A stretch of 31,481 bases of DNA from Phycisphaerales bacterium UBA1910 (GCA_002337545.1 DDGE01000061.1:26768-58248), one strand, 5' to 3'; shown: positions 6,625-15,126, counted from the first letter of the stretch. The notes: generated by a model not told the origin, from the letters alone. Translations and numbers: made by a program.

Positions 6625-7404
6625 TCAGGACCGCTGCGTCTGCAGGGTGTTCTCAAGCAGCCCGAGCATCTGCTTGGCGCTCTCGCGTGAGATATCGATG
6701 GCGGCGATCGTCGCGGATTCGAGGATCTGGGCCCGCACGAGCTTCGCGGTTTCCTTCGCGTAATCCGTGTCCTGGATCGATGAGAGGGACGCGTTGAGAT
6801 TCACGAGGGTCTCGCCGATCACATTCTTCCGAGAATCGATCTCGTTGAGCTTGTTCCCGATCGCTCCTCGGGTGGTCGATATCTTCTCACGGGCTCGCTC
6901 GGCGACCTCTTGTGCTTTTTCCGGGTCCTTGCGGAGGAGCTCCGCGATGTTGCCCAGGTCTTCATCGATGAAGTCGCTCGTGTATTCCTGAAGGACGGAC
7001 TCGCCCTTGAACATCGTGGTCCGTGCGATCGAATCGATCCCGTTGATGATCGATTGGGCTTCCTGCGCTTTCGCGTCGATCTCTGATTGGGACAATCCAC
7101 CGGTGTTCGCGGCTTCCACGATCAACGATTCGAGATCGATGATGAGATCGCTCAGGACACTCAGCCCGCCCTCCTTGGCACCAAGGTAGGACTCCTGCTG
7201 GGTGATCGCATCGAACTCCTTGTTCAGGGAATAAATCTCGGCTTCATGCTTGTTGATCGAGATGATCCCGCTCGGATCGTCCGAAGCACGATTCACCTGC
7301 TTGCCCGTCGCAAGGCGCTCGAGCGAGGTGTGGATCTCGTCCTGATTCCGCTGGAGTTGGATCAGGCCGAACCCGAACATGCTGGAGATACCGTTCGTGA
7401 ACAT
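6625..7404 (-). CDS. Flagellin, short form
   Basis: This 259-residue protein consists almost only of the conserved helical ends of flagellin. The N-terminal D0/D1 part includes LERLATGKQVNRASDDPSG (about 29-47). The C-terminal part ends IQDTDYAKETAKLVRAQIL....AIDISRESAKQMLGLLENTL. The variable D2/D3 domains that stick out from the filament are essentially absent, as in other minimal flagellins. It would be exported by the flagellar type III system and form the filament, or act as a minor filament or junction subunit. No other flagellar gene is in the window. The start at 7404 fits the N-terminal alignment, but no good Shine-Dalgarno or sigma-28 promoter is evident. Confidence 0.85.
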   Translation of the reverse strand: MFTNGISSMFGFGLIQLQRNQDEIHTSLERLATGKQVNRASDDPSGIISINKHEAEIYSLNKEFDAITQQESYLGAKEGGLSVLSDLIIDLESLIVEAANTGGLSQSEIDAKAQEAQSIINGIDSIARTTMFKGESVLQEYTSDFIDEDLGNIAELLRKDPEKAQEVAERAREKISTTRGAIGNKLNEIDSRKNVIGETLVNLNASLSSIQDTDYAKETAKLVRAQILESATIAAIDISRESAKQMLGLLENTLQTQRS

Positions 7405-7464
7405 GCAACGCGTATCGGGCCTTCAGCGGGCCCACTGAATCCCAAAGCACGGAATCCCATTGCA

Positions 7465-7470
7465 TACCAT
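7465..7470 (+). promoter_or_regulatory. -10-like TACCAT, candidate leaderless start
   Basis: TACCAT ends 5 nt before the ATG at 7476 of the zinc-ribbon membrane protein. No Shine-Dalgarno is present. Confidence 0.4.
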
Positions 7471-7475
7471 CACCC

Positions 7476-7787
7476 ATGCGACGCGTTCGGCACGATTCAG
7501 GCAACGATCACCCCGAAGAGTGGGGGGGGAACGGCCCTGATCACCCCGATCATCGCGATTGGGACCTGAGTGAGGGGCTCGATCCAGAAGGTCCCAGCGC
7601 CATGGATTTGGACCAGTTCGGGTCCGAGCTCGATACCTGCCCCAACTGCAACGCAACGATCTATGACCAGTCCGAGATGTGCCCGGAATGCGGCTGGTAT
7701 CTCGGCGAGGCAGAGAAAAGCGTGTCCTTGTGGGTATTTGTCGGGGTGGTGGGATTGATCGTGATCCTGTTGTTCTGGATGATCTGA
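7476..7787 (+). CDS. Zinc-ribbon membrane protein
   Basis: This 103-residue protein has three parts: an acidic, Asp/Pro/Gly-rich N-terminus (1-53); a zinc ribbon with C55-x2-C58 and C69-x2-C72 (CPNC...CPEC); and one C-terminal membrane helix at about 84-102 (WVFVGVVGLIVILLFWM). This points to a tail-anchored protein with the zinc ribbon in the cytoplasm. The function is unknown; such small proteins are common in planctomycete genomes. It is divergent from the flagellin gene and lies upstream of the prepilin-type gene on the same strand, but the latter seems to have its own promoter. Confidence 0.75.
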   Translation: MRRVRHDSGNDHPEEWGGNGPDHPDHRDWDLSEGLDPEGPSAMDLDQFGSELDTCPNCNATIYDQSEMCPECGWYLGEAEKSVSLWVFVGVVGLIVILLFWMI

Positions 7788-7811
7788 GCATCCGTAACCC
7801 GATTTCTGTCG

Positions 7812-7817
7812 TATAGT
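7812..7817 (+). promoter_or_regulatory. -10-like TATAGT of the prepilin-type gene
   Basis: TATAGT matches five of six -10 bases. No -35 is evident 17 nt upstream. Transcription from here would give a leader of about 83 nt carrying the hairpin at 7873-7890. Confidence 0.4.
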
Positions 7818-7872
7818 TGCGGGTCGATGACACGCGAGCGCGGCCGGTGTGGGGATATGCCGGACGCTATCT

Positions 7873-7890
7873 GACCCCCTTTTCGGGGTC
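7873..7890 (+). promoter_or_regulatory. Leader hairpin before the prepilin-type gene
   Basis: GACCCC (7873-7878) pairs with GGGGTC (7885-7890) around a CTTTTC loop. It ends 4 nt before the GGAG ribosome-binding site. A role in translation or mRNA stability is inferred only. Confidence 0.35.
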
Positions 7891-7906
7891 TCAACGGAGT
7901 TTGACC

Positions 7907-9085
7907 ATGCTGAAGATGCCCGCAACCAACCAGACCCTTCGCGCCAGAACGCGTGCATTCACCCTCGTGGAGTTGCTCGTCGTGATCGCGATCATCGCCG
8001 TCCTGATTGCTCTGCTTTTGCCGGCGCTCTCCGGCGTGAGCAAGGCGGGGAAGAAGAACTCGACCCAGAACATGATGAACGCGTTCACCAACGCCGTCGC
8101 ATCGTTCAGCAACGACAACGGATCCCGCATGCCCGGCTACTTCTCCGCCTACGAGATGGGGCTGGAATCCAACGAGGATGCCGGCATGTCCGCCATGGAG
8201 AACATCCTCATCGAGCTCGGTGGCTCGGATGTGGTACTCGGCAGCTATGAGGACTACTCGGGCGATATCAACGAGGACGCGGGGATCATCTCCATCGCGC
8301 CGTATGCGAACTCCGACCCGGGCGCCGTTGTGGTCAACACCAAGCTCATCGGTTCCAGCGGTGCATACTTCGCACCGGACACCAACTTCCTCAAGGTCCT
8401 CGACGCCGAGTCCCAGCAGCAGGTCGTTGGCAACGGGCTCGGTCAGGAGCTCATGCCCGATCTCGTCGACGCGTTCGGCAACCCGATCCTCGCGTGGGTG
8501 CAGGACACCAGCTCACGCGGCTCGATCGATCCTGAGAATAATGATCCCGACGGGTTCGGGCAGTTCGCGTCCGTCAGCTCCGACGGCAGCGGCGAATACG
8601 CCGGGCCGGCGTGGTTCTACCTCGCGAGCAACGACTGCTTCCTCGGTGATGATGCGAACAACATCGGGCTCGGCGGCGTGAACCAGAACGCGTACAGCGC
8701 CCTGAGCACACAGCGCCTCAGCGGCGGATCGGGCACGCAGCCAATCGATGACGAGGATCGCGTCCGCACGCTCGTGGCGCTCCTCGCCAGCCCCTCGTAC
8801 TACGCGCTCCCGAGCAACCAAACACTCGAGGATATTGAGCCGCACGACATCCTCCCTTCGCGCCCGCGCGGAAGCATGCTGATCCAGTCCGCGGGTGCGG
8901 ACGGCTACTTCCTGGGCACGCGCGATCAGGGCTGGGGCGCCAACGCCGATACCGAAGATGGGTACCACCTCGGCTTTGGCTTCAACTTCAAGAACGAAAG
9001 CGGGCGTCATCAAGGCGATGATGGTGAGTACATCACATACGATGTCGTCGATGACTTTGATGACATCATCCAGGCCATTAACTGA
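7907..9085 (+). CDS. Prepilin-type (pseudopilin-like) secreted protein
   Basis: The 392-residue protein has a class III signal: a 17-residue basic leader ending in R-T-R-A, then FTLVELLVVIAIIAVLIALLLPAL, with the conserved Glu at position 5 of the mature protein. The residue before the cut is Ala rather than the usual Gly. The large C-terminal domain is acidic and Gly/Asp-rich. Its GSMLIQSAGADGYFLG stretch resembles the pseudopilin 'IlSaGpDG.fGt' motif. It would be processed by PilD prepilin peptidase and sit in the inner membrane or in a pilus or secretion pseudopilus. ATG 7907 has GGAG 7 nt upstream; an in-frame extension to 7817 has no ribosome-binding site. A terminator follows. Confidence 0.85.
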   Translation: MLKMPATNQTLRARTRAFTLVELLVVIAIIAVLIALLLPALSGVSKAGKKNSTQNMMNAFTNAVASFSNDNGSRMPGYFSAYEMGLESNEDAGMSAMENILIELGGSDVVLGSYEDYSGDINEDAGIISIAPYANSDPGAVVVNTKLIGSSGAYFAPDTNFLKVLDAESQQQVVGNGLGQELMPDLVDAFGNPILAWVQDTSSRGSIDPENNDPDGFGQFASVSSDGSGEYAGPAWFYLASNDCFLGDDANNIGLGGVNQNAYSALSTQRLSGGSGTQPIDDEDRVRTLVALLASPSYYALPSNQTLEDIEPHDILPSRPRGSMLIQSAGADGYFLGTRDQGWGANADTEDGYHLGFGFNFKNESGRHQGDDGEYITYDVVDDFDDIIQAIN

Positions 9086-9110
9086 TCCGCATACATCATG
9101 ACCATCACAG

Positions 9111-9136
9111 CCCCGTGCGAAAGCACGGGGTTTTTT
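9111..9136 (+). terminator. Intrinsic terminator after the prepilin-type gene
   Basis: A perfect stem CCCCGTGC / GCACGGGG with a GAAA tetraloop is followed by six T. Confidence 0.92.
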
Positions 9137-9173
9137 CGTGCCGAGCCATGCTCGATGTGGTACAACAAAATCG

Positions 9174-11708
9174 ATGGGGTCAGGGGACGGAAACGAAACG
9201 ATACACCGAGCGAGGCGACGCGCGATCGCTGCGCTCGCGCTGTTCACGATCGGCACACTTCTCGGCGCGCGTTTGATCCGAACTGATCTGCATTCGATGA
9301 GCACCATCTCGCTCGCGGTCGCGGGCGTGTGTGTCGCTCTGGGTGTCCTTGGCGGTCGGATGTTCCGCCCCGTGCTCCTGGGCATCAGCTTGCTGCTGCT
9401 GGGTATCGGGTGGACGATGCTCCGCGTGGATCCGGCACACCCCGATCGGCTCGATGCGATGCTCGCACGCCTCAACCCCTCGATGATTGGCGACGGGCGC
9501 GCGTTCCCGCTGGAGGTACGGGGCACGATCACCCGACCAAGCATGGTCGTCCATCGTGCGCAGGGGCTCGCGGACCCGCCGATGTGGCCACACAGCAGCA
9601 TCCGGGCCGAGCTCTCACTCGCATCAGTGCTCGTTCACACCGGTGACGGGCGTACGGACTGGGTTGCGTGCGAGGGCACGATGCGTCTGGTCGTGCCGGA
9701 GGGTCATGAGCTGCGCGCGGGCGATCGCGTCGAACTGATGGGGCGTTTCGGTGCACCCAGCGAACGGCGCAATCCCGGCAACCCGGATTGGGCACGACTC
9801 GCGGCGCAGCGCGGCTTTGTTGGAACGCTGATCGTAGAGCATCCTTCGCACATGCGTCCCATGGAACCCGGCGGGCTGATCGCACGCGCGCGGTCCTCCG
9901 TCATGCGACTCCGCGCATTGGTGCGAGACCGGGCCATGCGCAGCGTGGGGATCGACGAGTCGCATCCGAGCGACGAGCGCGTCGCGATGCGGAGCGCCCT
10001 GCTGCTCGGCGAACGCGATCCGATGTTCAACGATGTATTCCGCCGGTTCCAGCGCGTGGGGGTCGCGCATGTGCTCGCGATCTCCGGTTTCCACCTTGCG
10101 CTGGTTGTGTTCATGTGCACACTGGGCATCCGTTTGCTCGGCGAGCACCCAAGGCTGGAGGGCACGATCATCGTCCTGATCCTGCTGGGTGTCATGGTGC
10201 TCATCCCGCTGCGTCCACCGATTATGCGTGCGGCGATCATCGTGGGCGCGATGCTCCTCGCGCACCGCTTCGGGCGTCGCTACGACCGTATCACGATCCT
10301 GGCCTGGGTCGGGCTCGGGCTGTTGATGTGGCGGCCGCTGGATGCGACATCGATGGGATACCAGCTGAGCATGGGCATCACGGCGCTGCTGGTGATACTC
10401 AGCGAGGCGCGGACACGCGCCATGCTCGACCGGCATATGGGGCTGCTCACCCCTGTGCCGAACAAGTCGCGGTCGTGGGCGTTGCTGCGTTGGTGCGGCG
10501 AGCTGGTGCGAGTGAATGTCGCGTGCTGGATCGTGGCGCTGCCGACAATCGCGTATCACGCGGGTGTGGTGGGTGTGCTCGCGCCGATCGCGTCGATCGT
10601 GCTGGTGCCGATGATCGGGCTGATGATGGCGCTGGGATACCTCCAGATCCTGATCGGGATCCTTTCACCGGGGCTTGCGGAACACACGGCCTGGATCGTG
10701 GATGCGCCAAGCGCCTGGACACTTGATCTGGTGGCATGGTTCGAGGGACTGCCTGTTGCGTGGGCCTGGGTGCCCAGCGTGAGCGCGCTGTGGGCGATGA
10801 TCGCGACGCTGGTGCTCGCACTGATCATGACGCAACCGCGTCGTCTGCGTCGGTGGACGATGGTCGCGGCTGTCGTCGTCGTTGGGATTTGGGGGTGGGC
10901 GCAGCCGACGCTTCACCGACCCGATGCGCTCGTGCGCGTCGTGATGTTTGATGTCGGAGACGGCTCTTGCGTTCTGGTTCAATCGGGCACGCACGGCGTG
11001 CTCTGGGACTGCGGCTCACTCGATCGACGCGTAGGTGATTCGATTGCGCGATCACTGCGTGCGCTGGGCGTGACGACGCTCGACGCGGTGGTGATCACCC
11101 ACGACAATCTCGATCACTACAACGGCATCCCTGCTATCGCGGACCATATCCCCATCTCGGGCGTGTACATCACACATCGATTGGATCAGGACCCGAGCGA
11201 CGCGTTCACGCGCGTTCGAACGCATCTCGAGTCCCGCGGGCTTCGGTTCACGAACATCACGCAGGGCGATACGATCACCGTTGGCGGGCACACCATGGAC
11301 ATCCTCTGGCCGGGGCCAAACATCGCGCCGACCCTCGACGACAATGACACTTCGATCGTGGCGTTGCTGGATGTACCGCTCGGCGGTTCGGTCTTGCTCA
11401 CGGGCGATATCGAAGGTGCGGCGATGGATCGGCTCCGGATAACCTATCCGGAACTCCCGAGCATGCTGGGGCAGGGTGTGCTTGAACTCCCGCACCACGG
11501 GAGCGCAAGAGCCAAGGCGTACGCGTTCATTGACTGGCTCAACCCGGGTGTGGTCCTGCAATCAACCGGGCCTTCCCGCCTCAACGACGAACGCTGGAGT
11601 GAGCAGCGGGCTGGGCGCTCGTGGTATGCCACTGCCGAGCATGGCGCCATCGTTGTTGAGTTTAACCAACGCGGTCGGATCTCACACCGGTATTGGTTTG
11701 CTGATTGA
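9174..11708 (+). CDS. comEC: ComEC/Rec2 DNA-uptake channel
   Basis: This protein of about 844 residues has the full ComEC layout. An N-terminal membrane segment and soluble DUF4131-like region (about 10-230) come first. The Competence domain follows, with LLGERDPMFNDVFRRFQRVGVAHVLAISGFHLALV at about 280-315 and many membrane helices to about 580. A C-terminal metallo-beta-lactamase-like domain starts at VVMFDVGDGSCVLVQ. It takes single-stranded DNA across the inner membrane during transformation. In the metal motif, THDNLDHYNG (H643, D647, H648) has Asn at 645 where related enzymes have His or Asp; GSVLLTGDIEG and LELPHHGS are intact. ATG 9174 is preferred: a GTG at 9138 lies almost on the upstream terminator. 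No Shine-Dalgarno; TACAAC ends 7 nt upstream. Confidence 0.9.
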   Translation: MGSGDGNETIHRARRRAIAALALFTIGTLLGARLIRTDLHSMSTISLAVAGVCVALGVLGGRMFRPVLLGISLLLLGIGWTMLRVDPAHPDRLDAMLARLNPSMIGDGRAFPLEVRGTITRPSMVVHRAQGLADPPMWPHSSIRAELSLASVLVHTGDGRTDWVACEGTMRLVVPEGHELRAGDRVELMGRFGAPSERRNPGNPDWARLAAQRGFVGTLIVEHPSHMRPMEPGGLIARARSSVMRLRALVRDRAMRSVGIDESHPSDERVAMRSALLLGERDPMFNDVFRRFQRVGVAHVLAISGFHLALVVFMCTLGIRLLGEHPRLEGTIIVLILLGVMVLIPLRPPIMRAAIIVGAMLLAHRFGRRYDRITILAWVGLGLLMWRPLDATSMGYQLSMGITALLVILSEARTRAMLDRHMGLLTPVPNKSRSWALLRWCGELVRVNVACWIVALPTIAYHAGVVGVLAPIASIVLVPMIGLMMALGYLQILIGILSPGLAEHTAWIVDAPSAWTLDLVAWFEGLPVAWAWVPSVSALWAMIATLVLALIMTQPRRLRRWTMVAAVVVVGIWGWAQPTLHRPDALVRVVMFDVGDGSCVLVQSGTHGVLWDCGSLDRRVGDSIARSLRALGVTTLDAVVITHDNLDHYNGIPAIADHIPISGVYITHRLDQDPSDAFTRVRTHLESRGLRFTNITQGDTITVGGHTMDILWPGPNIAPTLDDNDTSIVALLDVPLGGSVLLTGDIEGAAMDRLRITYPELPSMLGQGVLELPHHGSARAKAYAFIDWLNPGVVLQSTGPSRLNDERWSEQRAGRSWYATAEHGAIVVEFNQRGRISHRYWFAD

Positions 11709-12650
11709 TTAGCCTGCGGGATATTCGGGCGCTTCACCAGAAAGCACCCGCATGACATCACGCACGACCCAGCTCATCGCTTCCTTTGCCTGGCGTGTTC
11801 CTGCCGCGATGTGCGGTGTCAGAATCACATTCCGCAAACCCCACAACGCCGACTCTTCCGGGATCGGCTCCGGGTCGTGGACATCGAGGATGAGGCGTGC
11901 TTCGGGATGCGATCGCGCAAACTCCGTCGCGGCGTCGGTATCAAGAACCATTCCGCGTGCGGCGTTGATGAGCACAACATCGGGGCGGAGCATCGCGAAG
12001 AACGATGAGCCGAAGAGCTTGGCGTTACTCGCCCGCCCGTCGACATGGATCGTGAGTACTTGCGACTGGCTCGCGAGTGCATCAAGATCCATCGGGATCG
12101 CGTCGCCGCGGGATCGCTCGTCGATCTCGATCAGGTCGTGATACCCCACGCGCATCCCCAGGGATTCTGCAACACGCGCCACACGCGATCCGATCCGCCC
12201 CATGCCCACGATCCCAAGCGAGGATCCAACACATGTTCGCGGCGTAACTGCTTCGTCACGGAATCGTCCCCAGCGAGCGGGCTCGAGTGGCTGATCGAGC
12301 GTGGTGATCGGGCGAAGGACGCGGAGCATCATGGAAGTCACGAACTCGACGACGCCCTCGGTGTTGGCGGCTGGGGTGTGCACCACCGGGATGCCGCGCG
12401 ATCGGCACGCGTCGAGATCGATGTTGTCGAGCCCAACGCCAGCGCGAGCAACTACACGGAGATTGGGGGCTCGATCGAGCAGGGCCTCGTCCACCCGGGT
12501 GTATGTCCGCACGACCATCGCCTGTGCGAACTCCAGGTCCGCGTCCGATGGCGCATCGCGATCGAGAACCCGGACCTGCGCCCGAGTGCGTAACCACTCC
12601 AGAGGGGATGTCGCGATGGGTTCGGTGATGAGCACGCGGGGGTGAGTCAT
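11709..12650 (-). CDS. D-isomer 2-hydroxyacid dehydrogenase (phosphoglycerate-dehydrogenase-like)
   Basis: This 313-residue NAD-dependent dehydrogenase has the family's two Rossmann domains. The NAD motif is GIVGMGRIGSRVA (about 149-161). The catalytic Arg is in INAARGMVLDTDA (R about 234), the Glu in DVHDPEPIPEES, and the catalytic His in ILTPHIAAGTRQA near the end. No C-terminal ACT or ASB domain is present. It is therefore either a short 3-phosphoglycerate dehydrogenase (serine synthesis) or another hydroxyacid dehydrogenase; the substrate cannot be settled from sequence. ATG 12650 gives the natural start MTHPRVLITEPI; the longer open frame upstream overlaps the HU gene. Its stop codon directly abuts that of comEC with no base between them. 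Confidence 0.85.
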   Translation of the reverse strand: MTHPRVLITEPIATSPLEWLRTRAQVRVLDRDAPSDADLEFAQAMVVRTYTRVDEALLDRAPNLRVVARAGVGLDNIDLDACRSRGIPVVHTPAANTEGVVEFVTSMMLRVLRPITTLDQPLEPARWGRFRDEAVTPRTCVGSSLGIVGMGRIGSRVARVAESLGMRVGYHDLIEIDERSRGDAIPMDLDALASQSQVLTIHVDGRASNAKLFGSSFFAMLRPDVVLINAARGMVLDTDAATEFARSHPEARLILDVHDPEPIPEESALWGLRNVILTPHIAAGTRQAKEAMSWVVRDVMRVLSGEAPEYPAG

Positions 12651-12657
12651 GGGATGG

Positions 12658-12663
12658 ATGCTA
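12658..12663 (-). promoter_or_regulatory. -10-like TAGCAT, candidate leaderless start
   Basis: TAGCAT on the minus strand ends 7 nt before the ATG at 12650 of the dehydrogenase. No Shine-Dalgarno is present. Confidence 0.4.
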
Positions 12664-12845
12664 TCCGTTTCTGAGCCGCTTGAGACACGCGGTGCACCCT
12701 GAGATTGGGGATAAGGCGTGGAGCAATGGGGATAATTCAAGGTTATAGGATGGTGTTTCCGATGCTGGTGTCTGCAATGGGGGCCGTTTCGGAGCCGACA
12801 CGACACCCGCATACACACTCGAACTCGCAGCATGGAGGCTTCGCG

Positions 12846-13148
12846 ATGAACAAATCTGACCTGATCGAAGCAGTGGCATCGGAGCTCGAGAGCTCCAAGG
12901 CCGAGGCAAGCAAAATGATCGAAGCGGTGATCAACGCGATCTCCGAGGGGCTCAAATCCGAAGAAAAAGTCGCGATCAGCGGGTTTGGGACTTTTACCAA
13001 GAAGCACCGTTCTGCCCGCGTGGGGATGAATCCGGCAACCAAGGAGCCCATTCAGATCGGTGAGAGCACGACCTGCTCGTTTAAGCCGTCACAGCATCTC
13101 AAGGACTCTCTGCACGAGCCAAAGCCCCTTGCGGCCATGTCTCGCTAA
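12846..13148 (+). CDS. HU-family DNA-binding protein
   Basis: This 100-residue HU/IHF-type nucleoid protein starts MNKSDLIEAVASELESSKAEASKMIEA. It has the core VAISGFGTFTKKHRSARVGMNPATKEPIQIGES, which includes the GFGTF turn and the DNA-contacting arm with R-x-G-x-NP. It forms dimers that bend DNA. The extra C-terminal tail (EPKPLAAMSR) is short. ATG 12846 is set by GGAGG seven nt upstream (12834-12838). The longer reading frame from 12705 has no ribosome-binding site and no family match. A terminator follows at 13195. Confidence 0.93.
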   Translation: MNKSDLIEAVASELESSKAEASKMIEAVINAISEGLKSEEKVAISGFGTFTKKHRSARVGMNPATKEPIQIGESTTCSFKPSQHLKDSLHEPKPLAAMSR

Positions 13149-13194
13149 GTATCCGTTCCACCGGAACTGATCAGTCCAACCATTCTGTTCAAGG

Positions 13195-13220
13195 CACACC
13201 TCGGGGAGGGGTGTGTTTTT
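13195..13220 (+). terminator. Intrinsic terminator after the HU gene
   Basis: CACACC (13195-13200) pairs with GGTGTG (13210-13215), with extra pairing of TC and GA inside the loop. TTTTT follows. Confidence 0.8.
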
Positions 13221-13326
13221 ATACATCTCGATTGTTGAATTTCGCCCATGATTTCAATGTTCCCTCTTGACATGAGATCGATTTGTGCAATTCTCCAGAT
13301 CTAATCTAAATCGAAGGACGTTGACA

Positions 13327-14190
13327 ATGAAGAACTTACGACTGTTTTTACACACAAGTTTGTGTGCCCTTATCATGATGACCGCAAGCACGGCCAAGGC
13401 CCAGGAAACGACTGGCGAGCACCGTGTCCTGATGATGGGCGGGTGGGAACTCAACGAGATGCTCCACTCGGATGGCTCGTTTATGGGGTATTGGGCGATC
13501 CCGCTGCAGCAACTGAGCGTGGGCAACATCCGACGGATGTGGTTCGAGCCGATCGCCGGGGATGACTGGGCAGTCACGGCCCACGAGCCCGTCAACGCGC
13601 CCGCCTTCCAGCAGTTCTTGATCGACAACGGTCTGAGCGAAGAATCTGCCGGGATCTTTGGTTGGCGAGAATCGATTGCGCACAGCAAGTTCACGAATCA
13701 GGATATCGACGGCGGCACGCAAGGCCCTATTGAAAAAGGGTTTATCTCTGGCGATCCGATGTCTGAAACCGCCGGCGCATTGCCTGACCCAACACCGATG
13801 ATCGATTTGCTCGCAGAAGTGAGCTATCCGATCGCCCCTGGGATGACGGAACTGATGGTGAGCGGAACGGCTGGCGCGACCGTGAACATGAATCAAGCGA
13901 CGAAAGAGCTGCTCGATTGTCTTCGATCCACCAGCTCGATTCTGTGCGGGGCTTGCCTGTGTGAAGAAGATGTAGATATCACATACGGCTCCTGGTCGGT
14001 TGCCCAATCAGAAGGCGGCCCCCAGTCCGTGATGTGCGATTACACACGCGTGGTGACCTATGCGATCACCAAACAGGGCCAGAATGCGGATTGCACGGAC
14101 TGTACTGAGCCGCTGGAGACGATTCAGCAGATCGAAACACGCCAGGTGCTCTTCATCGGGGATGAATGCCCCTCTACCCCTTCCGGATAA
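13327..14190 (+). CDS. Secreted protein of unknown function
   Basis: This 287-residue protein has a Sec signal peptide (MKNLRLFLHTSLCALIMMTASTAKAQ, cut likely after AKA). The mature part is Trp-, Met- and Gly-rich (VLMMGGWELNEMLHSDG). It has a later Cys cluster (about 200-272), CGACLCEEDVDI..VMCDYTRV..ADCTDCTEP, which could form disulphides. No family is recognised. A GAAGGA lies upstream of ATG 13327, and TTGACA at 13267 may be part of the promoter. A hairpin GGGGCT / AGCCCC (14195-14214) follows the stop but has no T-run, so termination there is uncertain. Confidence 0.7.
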   Translation: MKNLRLFLHTSLCALIMMTASTAKAQETTGEHRVLMMGGWELNEMLHSDGSFMGYWAIPLQQLSVGNIRRMWFEPIAGDDWAVTAHEPVNAPAFQQFLIDNGLSEESAGIFGWRESIAHSKFTNQDIDGGTQGPIEKGFISGDPMSETAGALPDPTPMIDLLAEVSYPIAPGMTELMVSGTAGATVNMNQATKELLDCLRSTSSILCGACLCEEDVDITYGSWSVAQSEGGPQSVMCDYTRVVTYAITKQGQNADCTDCTEPLETIQQIETRQVLFIGDECPSTPSG

Positions 14191-14259
14191 ATCAGGGGCT
14201 GGCAACGAAGCCCCCCGTAATAGGTAAACCCGGCTCAACTCCGGCGATCAGGATTGCGA

Positions 14260-14265
14260 TATACT
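14260..14265 (+). promoter_or_regulatory. -10-like TATACT, candidate leaderless start
   Basis: TATACT matches five of six -10 bases and ends 7 nt before the ATG at 14273. No Shine-Dalgarno is present. Confidence 0.5.
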
Positions 14266-14272
14266 GGGTGCT

Positions 14273-15118
14273 ATGCTCGCGCTCGCGTTCAGAATCACTG
14301 CAATCCTGATAGCCGGCTTTCTCCTTTCCTGGGTGATCACTTTCACAGTCCGGGTTGACCCGATGTACCGTTCGATCCACTCTGTTGGAGAGCGCTTCAG
14401 CCATATCGTGCCCCGCGGGTATGACAAGGGTTCCCACAACTTTGAGGCGCAGTATGTGCGTGTTGAACCCAGTTCGTACTACAAGGACCCCGGCAAGCTG
14501 CTTGCCAAGTACGATCTGGATCTGGATCTCAAACCAAACCCCCGCACCGATATCGCGAATCGCGAGCAGCTCATCGTCCCAGGCGTTGGGATCATGATCG
14601 TCATCGCCTCGCTGATCACGATCGTGATCTGTCGAAGGAACTGCATCGAGCGGCTCCGCGGTGGCGGGGATGGCTCATTCACGCGCCTGACCATGGGTTT
14701 GACGGCGATGTGCGTGCTGAGTGTGGGGGCGCTGCTGTGCTTCCGCCTGTTCCTTACCGGTGTCGACGACGGCTTGATCAAGCGCGCAGCAATTGGCAGC
14801 GCTCAGGCACAGTCGTACTACGAAGGAAACCTGACTCTCTATGGCTACTACGACGCCAACCTGACCCTCTCGATGAGTTTCACCTCGTTGATGATGGTGT
14901 ACATCGGGGTTGGCATCACGCTGTATACCGTGCTGACATGGTTCGGCTTGCGGATGTGGACCTCGGCGCACCAGGAATACCCCGAGGTTGAACGGAATGT
15001 CGGGTACGCTCGGATGCGAACGCTCCGATGGGCCGGGTACGCGACTCTGGCCTGCACGAGCACGCTGCTGATCCTCGCGCCGTGGACGAACACGATGCTC
15101 GGCAAGTTCTTCAGCTGA
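14273..15118 (+). CDS. Integral membrane protein of unknown function
   Basis: This 281-residue protein has about five predicted membrane helices: 4-26, 103-122, 140-160, 200-222 and 253-272. A periplasmic-looking domain (about 28-100, with PMYRSIHSVGERFSH and tyrosine-rich YYKDPGKLLAKYDL) lies between the first two. A loop at 165-198 contains repeated NLTLYGYYDANLTLS, a small internal repeat of 'NLTL'. No family is recognised. It converges on trpE with only 8 bp between the stops. Confidence 0.7.
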   Translation: MLALAFRITAILIAGFLLSWVITFTVRVDPMYRSIHSVGERFSHIVPRGYDKGSHNFEAQYVRVEPSSYYKDPGKLLAKYDLDLDLKPNPRTDIANREQLIVPGVGIMIVIASLITIVICRRNCIERLRGGGDGSFTRLTMGLTAMCVLSVGALLCFRLFLTGVDDGLIKRAAIGSAQAQSYYEGNLTLYGYYDANLTLSMSFTSLMMVYIGVGITLYTVLTWFGLRMWTSAHQEYPEVERNVGYARMRTLRWAGYATLACTSTLLILAPWTNTMLGKFFS

Positions 15119-15126
15119 CCCAAGAT

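Noticed and set aside
12705..12845. N-terminal extension of the HU gene
   Set aside because: No ribosome-binding site and no match to the HU family; GGAGG before ATG 12846 marks the true start.
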